Shown here: positions 33,001 through 37,550 of the stretch, in pieces | Layout of the letters: every line of letters starts with the position of its first letter | Position numbering within the stretch: position 1 is the stretch's first letter | Origin: Anaerolineales bacterium | GTDB taxonomy: Bacteria > Chloroflexota > Anaerolineae > 4572-78 > NAK82 | Length of the DNA stretch: 37,550 nt | NCBI GenBank assembly: GCA_024643945.1 | Contig: JAHELX010000004.1 | Location: 1-37,550 of the forward strand | Reading direction: 5' to 3' | The notes under the pieces: generated by a model | Database searches by the model: none | The model's input: the letters and a program-made list of their open reading frames with translations, nothing else | What the model was told of the DNA's origin: nothing | Made by a program: the position numbers and the translations under genes

Positions 33001-35332
33001 TGTTTCGCACGGGTCCATCATGTTGCTGGACTCCGGCACTGGCAATCTGATCTATCGGGCTGCACTGGGACGCTCCAAGGGATTGCCCCGGGGTGGCATA
33101 CTGACCCGCTACCGCAGGGGCGTGGGCTTGGCGGGGTGGGTGCTCGAAACTCGTGAGTCAGTCATCGTCCCGGATGTGACTCAAGACCCGCGTTGGGTCC
33201 CAGATGAGAAAAAGCCCACCCCAGAACGTAAGTCAGCAATAGCGGTGCCTCTAACCGCTGGCGAAGATGTGCTGGGTGTGTTGCTCCTCTTCCATCCAGA
33301 GGTTGGCTATTTTACGCCTGATCATCTCAAACTGGTCAGTGCAGCAGCTATTCAAGTGGCAACGGCCATCAACAATGCGGAGCTATATCAGCTCATCACC
33401 GACCAGGCCGAACGGCTTGGTCTGATGTTGCGCACCCAAAAGGCCGAGGCGGCCAAGCACCAAGCCATAGTGGAGGGCATCGCTGACGGCGTACTCGTGC
33501 TCGACACCAACCGCTATGTGGTGCTGATGAACCCAGCGGCAGCCCGTATCCTGGGGGTGAAAGACGCCAGTGCTGTCGAAGGACAGCACATACGTGAGAT
33601 CCTGAAGCTGGCCGGGTCGCCCATGGACCAGGTCTTGGCGCGGCAACTCTATGATAAACTGATGACTGGTATAGAGCACTTCAGTACTTTGGAGGCCTCG
33701 CAGGAGGGTCCGGTGCCTGGTCTTGGCTTTCGGCTGGAAGCAGAAGAGAAAGTGATTGTGGTCAGCCTATCGCCAGTCTCGCTGGGCAGTGGCGAGTTGC
33801 CCAGTCTGGTCACCGTCTTAAGGGATATTAGCCGCGAGGCCGAGGTCGAACGCCTGAAGAATGAGTTCATTTCCACCGTATCTCACGAGTTACGCACGCC
33901 GATGACTTCCATCAAAGGCTACACTGACTTGCTGGTCAGCGAAAAGGTCGGGACTCTCAGCGAACAGCAGCGCCGCTTTGTGCACGTCATTAAGAGCAAT
34001 GCCGACCGCTTGACTGCTCTGGTTAATGATATCCTCGACATTTCACGCATCGAGACCGGCCGCATTAAGCTCAAGGTCACATCCATAAACCTGGCCAGGT
34101 TGATCGATGATATGGCCGATAACTTCCGGGGGCGGATGGTCGAAAAATCGCTGGAACTGATACTCGACTTGCCGTCAAAATTACCTCTGATACGTGGCGA
34201 TGAGGTCCGGTTAGTCCAAATCCTGGAGAATCTTGCCAGCAATGCCTGGAAATATACCCCGGAAGGGGGAAAGGTGACTGTCAAGGCCAGGGTTGTGGAT
34301 GGCTTTGTGCAGGTAGATGTGGTGGATACCGGTATTGGCATTGCCCAAAGAGACCTGGCGCACATCTTCGACCGCTTCTATCGTACTGAACAGGCAGAGG
34401 TTCGAGCCGTGGACGGCACTGGATTGGGCCTGGCCATTGTAAAAATGTTCGTGGAGTTGCTGGGAGGTAAAATCTGGGTCCAAAGCGAAGTCAACCGGGG
34501 CAGCACTTTTAGCTTTACCCTGCCGTTGGCCGTCGAGACCCCTGTAGGATCATCTAATGGGGATACAACCGCGCCCAAGATTCTGGTCGTTGACGACGAT
34601 GAGCATATCTTGCAACTGTTGCGCCATCACTTAGAGACGGAAGGATACCAGGTGTTGACAGCACAGCGCGGTGAGGATGTATTCAAACTGGCTTACAGCG
34701 AACAGCCTGCCCTTATTACTCTCGACATCATCCTGGCAGACATGGATGGATTTGAGGTGTTGGAAAAACTCAAAAAAGACCCTGTGACGGCTGGTATCCC
34801 AGTCATTATCGTCTCCGTCGTCCCCGATGCTGAAACACGTGGGCTGGCTCTGGGAGCAGCCGGCTACATTGGTAAACCTTTCGAGGAAGTTCAAGTGCTC
34901 AATCAGGTCCGGAAGGTGCTGGCCTCATTGGGCATCACGGAGAATGGACGGCTCAACCATGTGCTGGTGGTAGACGACGACCGTCATATCGTGGATTGGC
35001 TGAAGGAAGCACTGACCAACAGCGGATTCGTCGTGCAGGGAGCTTACAACGGGCACGAGGCACTGGCCTTGGCGCGTGAAGACTCTCCCGACCTGATCTT
35101 GCTGGATCTTAAGATGCCTGATATGGACGGCTACGAAGTCATTCGCAATCTGCGTCGTGAACAAGCGACTCGCAGCATTCCTGTGATTGTCATCACTGGC
35201 AGTTCTTTCGATGACGACTATGACCACGTCGAGATTTTGGGGATGGGGGTTGAGCATATGCTTACCAAACCGTTTAGCGTCGAAACATTGGTGGAGGAGA
35301 TTAAGCGAGTGGGGCATGGGACAGCCGGCTGA
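27050..35332 (+). CDS. Giant hybrid histidine kinase: dCache-HAMP-10xGAF-PAS-HisKA-HATPase-REC-REC
   Basis: This 2760-residue membrane sensor has TM1 at about 16-36, an extracellular dCache-like domain at about 45-280, TM2 at about 284-308 and a HAMP domain at about 310-365. Ten GAF domains follow, each ending with a helix like NQAAVAIENARLY, at about residues 525, 692, 877, 1047, 1207, 1377, 1574, 1739, 1914 and 2111. A coiled coil of about 50 residues precedes the tenth GAF. A PAS domain lies at about 2130-2260. HisKA has the phospho-acceptor His2279 (SHELRTP), and the HATPase has NLASNAWKYTP, DTGIGI and GTGLGLAIV. The two receiver domains have Asp2559 and Asp2686. It is probably the central sensor of this locus. 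GAF ligands cannot be read from sequence. Confidence 0.93.
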   Translation: MIGAVVRRLGRLGVRLWGPFLLLALVSLVVGSVALYTTYTDQRRYVVSLQEDVAARTSLYMSDYLHGIENSLIAGTRTLSFVGDDPTAQQHYLESLLEANSAFFELALIDMDGRETAKAVRDRPAADQDLLDQSNTEKFLIASQGQYYVSSVYVSEFGVPFYTLAVPVYNDASRVVGVLAAEVNADEMWNVVDRILVGQAGYVYLVDGMGNLIAYRDLELVMQRPNVSQQVVGVQRFLAGDSQVMEYQGLDGQPVIGARRRVPGTDWGVIAELPAREAYHTANLFALTSVLVFLVVVAVALAMGWFITRRVVQPLVALCEGAAILGRGNLDYRIQVDARGEIGELAAEFNAMAASLQQSQAETQARLREVSSLVEAGRAITSLDLQCVLNTLAKEAARAVAAQACVIYIVNELSLTLEPRSTWSQPGFECDPPPQPVGEGVAGWIAKHAQILCVEDVHADPRFADQDVVFPHRSLMGLPMMVSGRLVGVLLVSGKLNGGHSFISSDERLLQAFADQAAVIIENAELYGEERRRSRELALVNRISRTITASLDLETTLDAILASVRDLLPYVAAEICLWDPEKKRLFPGGWGGDPDYRHLDAGVYAMDEGYTGWIARHQKPLFIPDISAFDEVRPKLASAQVLAGSYIGVPLMVGDTFVGTLELISHEASPYKPQDLDTLQTVANQAAVAIENARLYHQEQRRLREAEGMLRVTGVLSSGRSLRQALEEAAHQISALFDAYRVAFILFNNDRTAVQSVVGLLPDQTDRVYENYRYLTHIFEADQLATQHSPLIEQCLLCIEDWDELDDIQGQQSDLSVMRHIFPDARSLFLLPLATSERLSGAMALQWREPRRFAEDEINLAIAITQQAAVAVEKTRLLEEARHAADVQAGVARIAHIAVSTLDLDELISRTMAEAIRLVDAEKGALLLWDKHQEELIAHPAGAVGAAPQEVADFRIKAGDPAFEVSVLSQGRPFISDNASQDRRILEAYRPFVRRFDVKTLLAVPLTLQEQSIGELYAVNKATPFTQEDVRFMTAIAAYMAAAIENARLFAATERNMREVSILYQTTSALSPKLSVNELLNDLEQRMSLALEADECAISEWDEASGILRTRERRPYPVADFPATAEVLRSQQPKTVEVSDPQADPAEVTLLQELGYRSLLMLPLVVRDAVTGLVEIYDVKDRHFTHEEIRLALALTGQAAIALQNAQLFSLTDERLHKRIKELSGLQRVSQELNSTLDQDRILQLVLEEAVRATGADFGNVSLHDRSSGRLLAYVSFGFDDEKKTRLKEGEFYVATGVMGRALQTGEPVLVPDVSLDPDYMMGSDESRSEVAVPIFYAGDVAGVINLESRQLNAFSEEQLQYLQALANQAAVATRNALAYEEQRQQRELLRQRAEQLARLSEISRAFRSDQPLESVLEDIAYAIQETLGFNVVLVSVMSGDSPVLHRVAGAGIPLVELERLKATPQSPEVVMDLMQDRFRLGLQSYYIPHTYKELWEDRLDAHYTPPEYLPESDEQCWDVDDLCFSPLYNSELQLIGVISVDNPRDGRVPTRQVMETLELFANQVAAAIENAYLFHSEQERRRLADTLREVAAVVNSTLSVDQVIEAILDQLRHVVPYDSATVQVLSGDHLIITGGRGWDNIEDVLGLAFPVAGDNPNAVVVRTRAPYIVPDTQAAHAAFREPPHKHIRSWLGIPLLFGDNLLGMIALDSVDLDHYTQEHAQLALTFANQVAVALQNAQLFEQARHYADQLRVINEVGVEITSILNVDQLIARISQSVEDNFGYHANIGLIEDDYLVLRSRGDHGNGGGGRDAYRETYRLRVGEEGITGWVAASGQTMVVPDITQDPRYLAGPQHERGPDRGVTRSEVAIPLKVQDRIIGVFDVQSDVTEGFTENDVLVLQSLANQVAVAITNAQLFEHVSQLGQELEQRVQERTEALAKTLEDLTLERDRVETLYRITRELSASLDLDRVLAEALSLINRAVGVSHGSIMLLDSGTGNLIYRAALGRSKGLPRGGILTRYRRGVGLAGWVLETRESVIVPDVTQDPRWVPDEKKPTPERKSAIAVPLTAGEDVLGVLLLFHPEVGYFTPDHLKLVSAAAIQVATAINNAELYQLITDQAERLGLMLRTQKAEAAKHQAIVEGIADGVLVLDTNRYVVLMNPAAARILGVKDASAVEGQHIREILKLAGSPMDQVLARQLYDKLMTGIEHFSTLEASQEGPVPGLGFRLEAEEKVIVVSLSPVSLGSGELPSLVTVLRDISREAEVERLKNEFISTVSHELRTPMTSIKGYTDLLVSEKVGTLSEQQRRFVHVIKSNADRLTALVNDILDISRIETGRIKLKVTSINLARLIDDMADNFRGRMVEKSLELILDLPSKLPLIRGDEVRLVQILENLASNAWKYTPEGGKVTVKARVVDGFVQVDVVDTGIGIAQRDLAHIFDRFYRTEQAEVRAVDGTGLGLAIVKMFVELLGGKIWVQSEVNRGSTFSFTLPLAVETPVGSSNGDTTAPKILVVDDDEHILQLLRHHLETEGYQVLTAQRGEDVFKLAYSEQPALITLDIILADMDGFEVLEKLKKDPVTAGIPVIIVSVVPDAETRGLALGAAGYIGKPFEEVQVLNQVRKVLASLGITENGRLNHVLVVDDDRHIVDWLKEALTNSGFVVQGAYNGHEALALAREDSPDLILLDLKMPDMDGYEVIRNLRREQATRSIPVIVITGSSFDDDYDHVEILGMGVEHMLTKPFSVETLVEEIKRVGHGTAG

Positions 35333-35359
35333 GTGTAATGATATGGTGCTCTATACTTA

Positions 35360-35409
35360 CTGCTCCGTCCCAGTTCACGTTTGAGGCACGTACTGCAACT
35401 ACGGAGCAG
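35360..35409 (+). other. Long hairpin before the single-domain response regulator
   Basis: CTGCTCCGT (35360-35368) pairs perfectly with ACGGAGCAG (35401-35409) over a 32-nt loop. AGGAG at 35411-35415, the ribosome binding site of ATG 35427, begins 2 nt after the stem. Folding could limit translation of the regulator relative to the giant kinase. There is no T-run, so it is not a typical terminator. Confidence 0.4.
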
Positions 35410-35426
35410 CAGGAGTTGCTTAGGCT

Positions 35427-35825
35427 ATGGATGTACCTTTAATTTTGGTCGCCGAAGACGAGCGAGACATCCGTGAATTGATTGTCATCACTCTGCAAAC
35501 TCATGGTCTTACCAATGTGATCGAAGCGCGCAATGGCGAAGAAGCGATTGCTCAGGCGAGGACTCACAAACCAGACCTGATCCTTATGGACGTGCGTATG
35601 CCCAAAATGACCGGTTATGAAGCGTGCAAAGTGCTGAAGGATGATCCCCGCATGAACGGTATTCCCATCGTCTTCCTCTCGGCCAAAGGGCAAGAAACAG
35701 AAATCAAGCTGGGGATAGAGTTGGGCGCAGAGGAATACATTATCAAACCCTTTGCGCCAGATGAGCTATACTATCGGGTGGCCGAGATTCTGAAGGGAGC
35801 CGGTCACCATGTGCCATCGCGCTGA
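35427..35825 (+). CDS. Single-domain response regulator (CheY-like)
   Basis: This 132-residue protein consists of one receiver domain: acidic pair in VAEDERD, phospho-acceptor Asp55 in LILMDVRMPKMTGYE, a switch-type LSAKGQ segment, and IKPF with the conserved lysine. There is no output domain, so it acts by binding a partner or as a phosphate shuttle. It follows the hybrid kinase by 94 bp and precedes the second hydrolase by 10 bp, so it is likely part of the same relay. Its target is unknown. Within this window the roadblock/GTPase module and the degenerate-GGDEF regulator are plausible partners. Confidence 0.9.
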   Translation: MDVPLILVAEDERDIRELIVITLQTHGLTNVIEARNGEEAIAQARTHKPDLILMDVRMPKMTGYEACKVLKDDPRMNGIPIVFLSAKGQETEIKLGIELGAEEYIIKPFAPDELYYRVAEILKGAGHHVPSR

Positions 35826-35835
35826 GTGAGGTGTT

Positions 35836-36621
35836 ATGAGTGCGATTGTCATTGGCGGAGGTTTAATTCATTACGAGGCCTTTGGGCACGGCGAGCCAAT
35901 TCTGTTTATCCATGGCTGGCTTGGCTCGTGGCGCTATTGGATGCGCACGATGGAGGCGCTCGCTTCTGATTACCGCACTTATGCCCTGGACCTTTGGGGG
36001 TTTGGAGATTCTGACAAGTCAAAGGAACGCTATTCGGTGGCCGACTATACCACTTTGATCCACGATTTTATGGACCAATTGGGTATCGCCAAAGCTTCGC
36101 TCGTAGGACATTCTCTGGGGGCTGTCGTGGCCTTACACTTTGCTACCGAATACCCAGCTCTCATCTCCCGCTTGGCTATCGTGAGTCTCCCCTTCACCTC
36201 CGACGCCATCAACGGCCGTCTGCTGGATTTTTCCAGTAATTCAGTCCTGGCCAAGATGTTCTGGTGGCGGCAGATAACTCACAAAGAGGTTCAGCAAGAA
36301 GTCGAAAAGATGGCGACAAACGTCATCGCGCTGAGTGTGCAATCGACCTTTGAGATTGATGCTCGGGCCCTCATCGAGCGTATACGTCAGCCGACTCTGG
36401 TCATTTATGGCGAAAAAGACGGCGTGATAGATCCGGAACCGAGTCGCATTTTGAATGGCGAGCGTCATAGCCTGCGACCGATCGGCTTGTCCGAGTCCAG
36501 GCACTTCCCGATGCTAGAAGAAGCGAACAAGTTCAATCGCTTGCTCAAAGATTTCCTGGAAGCAGGTGACGACCTATCTATTTTGGAGCTGAAAGAAGAG
36601 TGGAAGCGCCGCACCCGATGA
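35836..36621 (+). CDS. Alpha/beta hydrolase (copy B of hydrolase/V4R module)
   Basis: This 261-residue hydrolase is paralogous to the one at 21871 and has the same length. The oxyanion region FIHGWLGSW, the nucleophile Ser93 in GHSLGA, the acid Asp195 in YGEKDGVIDP, and His223 in SRHFPML form the expected triad. The final Gly of the elbow (GHSMGG in copy A) is Ala here. The cap region between residues 120 and 180 differs most from copy A, so substrate preference may differ. It is 10 bp after the response regulator, so a shared message is likely. The V4R gene that follows has its own promoter, unlike copy A. Confidence 0.88.
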   Translation: MSAIVIGGGLIHYEAFGHGEPILFIHGWLGSWRYWMRTMEALASDYRTYALDLWGFGDSDKSKERYSVADYTTLIHDFMDQLGIAKASLVGHSLGAVVALHFATEYPALISRLAIVSLPFTSDAINGRLLDFSSNSVLAKMFWWRQITHKEVQQEVEKMATNVIALSVQSTFEIDARALIERIRQPTLVIYGEKDGVIDPEPSRILNGERHSLRPIGLSESRHFPMLEEANKFNRLLKDFLEAGDDLSILELKEEWKRRTR

Positions 36622-36724
36622 ATGTGGCCTCACTCCCTCCCCGGCTTTCCGGTGTCCCCGATGAGACATTGCCTGCCCAGTTGAAATCCCGCGCTATAGT
36701 GCCCTTCCTCCTCTTTTGTTCACA

Positions 36725-36753
36725 TTCACAACATTCCTGTTTTGTGGTATAAT
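36725..36753 (+). promoter_or_regulatory. Sigma70-type promoter with extended -10 for V4R copy B
   Basis: TTCACA at 36725-36730, a 17-bp spacer, and a perfect TATAAT at 36748-36753 preceded by TGG (extended -10). Transcription would start near 36760, giving a leader of about 150 nt before ATG 36911. Confidence 0.78.
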
Positions 36754-36800
36754 GTTGCAATAATCCAATAGTACTATAAAAAATCTCTTCGTGGGTGGGG

Positions 36801-36906
36801 TCAAAGCTTGCTTTGAATCAAGTCCCGACATAGGTGAAATATGCCACCTAATCGCGATCAAACTTGAGCAAGCTTGTGCCTCCGCATAATTCTCAAAAGG
36901 AGGTGA
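36801..36906 (+). ncRNA. Structured 5' leader of V4R copy B with alternative pairings
   Basis: A perfect stem, TCAAAG-CTTG-CTTTGA, lies at 36801-36816, and a second, TAGGTG/CACCTA, at 36831-36836 and 36845-36850. The stretch AAGCTTGCT (36804-36812) is also perfectly complementary to AGCAAGCTT (36867-36875), so the first stem and this long-range pairing exclude each other. The leader ends in a very strong ribosome binding site, AGGAGGTGA (36898-36906), 4 bp before the ATG. This is the layout of a cis-acting RNA switch, but it matches no riboswitch class I know. Confidence 0.4.
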
Positions 36907-36910
36907 GTCG

Positions 36911-37528
36911 ATGCCGGAAGACCGACCGATGCCCAATGCAACCCTGCGTGTCCTGTTTGAGGCCATTGAGGAGGTGATGGGAGCAAATGGGGCCAAGGCT
37001 GTTTTGAACTCAGGTGGTTTAGACCGTTTTATCGGCAATTACCCGCCCAACAATACCAAGTTGGAAGCTACCTTTGCCGATTACGGCGCGGCCGAGCAGG
37101 CAGTGGAGGATTTTTATGGGCCACGCGGTGCACGGGCCATGTTGACGCGTATCGGCCGGGCAACGTTTCAATATACACTCAGGGAGCAACCGGCTATTCT
37201 GGGATTGGCTGGGCTGGCGCTCAAAGCTCTGCCCATGGGCACGCGAATTAAGTTGGTGCTGGACAATATCACCAAAGCGGCCAACAAGGATGTGAATCAG
37301 CCGGCACATATACGGGAGGAGCCGGATGCCTATTACTTCGTCGTAGAGGAATGTCCCTGTCGCTGGCGCCCCAAGCACGATAAGCCGGCATGTTTCGTTA
37401 CCGTTGGAGTTTTGCAGGAGGCGATGGCCTGGGCCACTGGCAAGAATTTCAAGGTTGAAGAAGTCGCCTGTATCTCAAAGGGCGCTTTGGCGTGCGTGTA
37501 CCGGATTCCTAAACAACCTATTGAATGA
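36911..37528 (+). CDS. V4R (4-vinyl reductase) domain protein, copy B
   Basis: This 205-residue protein is paralogous to the V4R protein at 22707. The same landmarks appear in the same order: the EEVMGANGAKAVL helix, YPPNN, FYGPRGARAM, a hydrophobic helix near LGLAGLALKALPMG, then the V4R part with CPCRW, DKPACF and VACISKGALACVYRI. The cysteine at the second position of copy A's APCCH motif is absent here, so the metal or ligand site may differ. It is expressed from its own promoter with a structured leader, which suggests independent control of the sensor protein. The ligand is unknown. Confidence 0.78.
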   Translation: MPEDRPMPNATLRVLFEAIEEVMGANGAKAVLNSGGLDRFIGNYPPNNTKLEATFADYGAAEQAVEDFYGPRGARAMLTRIGRATFQYTLREQPAILGLAGLALKALPMGTRIKLVLDNITKAANKDVNQPAHIREEPDAYYFVVEECPCRWRPKHDKPACFVTVGVLQEAMAWATGKNFKVEEVACISKGALACVYRIPKQPIE

Positions 37529-37550
37529 CATTTGCCTAAATCAAACCAGT

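Noticed and set aside
27050..35332. Giant kinase as a possible fusion caused by misassembly
   Set aside because: The frame is continuous, the domain order is normal for a hybrid kinase, and linkers between GAF domains are regular. No repeated block is long or identical enough to suggest collapse or misjoining.

Overview
The window looks like a chromosomal fragment of a member of the Chloroflexota, probably of the filamentous Anaerolineae/Caldilineae/Chloroflexia type. This is inferred from gene content: a DUF4388 protein with an MglA-like GTPase and a roadblock protein, a very large multi-GAF hybrid kinase, a DUF2079 membrane protein, and V4R-domain proteins. No rRNA or tRNA is present to confirm it.

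Region 1 (1-18176, all + strand) is a surface-glycan or exopolysaccharide locus. It starts with the tail of a probable glycosyltransferase. Next come a NodB-type polysaccharide deacetylase, a short Tat-signal ORF separated by one in-frame amber codon from a parallel beta-helix (pectate-lyase-like) protein, and a first flippase. A tightly coupled operon follows (4196-11412): a nucleotidyltransferase-like/thymidylate-kinase-like fusion, a second flippase, an APH-like kinase, an HPr-kinase-like protein and a secreted LamG protein. Four of these five genes start by overlapping the stop of the gene before them by a few bases. After this come a GT-C-like polytopic protein, two small membrane proteins, a CPBP-family membrane protein lacking key residues, and a DUF2079 protein. 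The DUF2079 leader carries a MITE-like element with 8-bp flanking direct repeats, and its coding sequence carries low-complexity in-frame inserts.

Region 2 (18196-19816) holds a convergent RNase D gene on the minus strand and a 460-bp intergenic region. That region has one very good sigma70-type promoter, a second weaker one and several inverted repeats, all pointing toward the downstream genes.

Region 3 (19817-37528, all + strand) is a signalling and lipid-like-metabolism locus. It encodes a DUF4388 protein, a small Ras-like GTPase, a roadblock protein, an alpha/beta hydrolase, a V4R protein, a left-handed beta-helix GlmU-like protein and a reductase resembling cyanobacterial acyl-ACP reductase (AAR). 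These are followed by a response regulator with a degenerate GGDEF domain, a 2760-residue hybrid histidine kinase (dCache-HAMP-10 GAF-PAS-HisKA-HATPase-REC-REC), a single-domain response regulator, and a second copy of the hydrolase/V4R pair. The second V4R gene has its own extended -10 promoter and a 150-nt leader able to form mutually exclusive structures.

The most interesting hypothesis is that region 3 forms one system. In it, a hydrophobic or acyl-derived ligand would be made or modified by the AAR-like reductase and the two paralogous hydrolases, sensed by the two V4R proteins (and perhaps GAF domains), and passed to a phosphorelay and a polarity-type GTPase switch. The domain calls are supported by sequence motifs. 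The functional link between them is inference from gene order.
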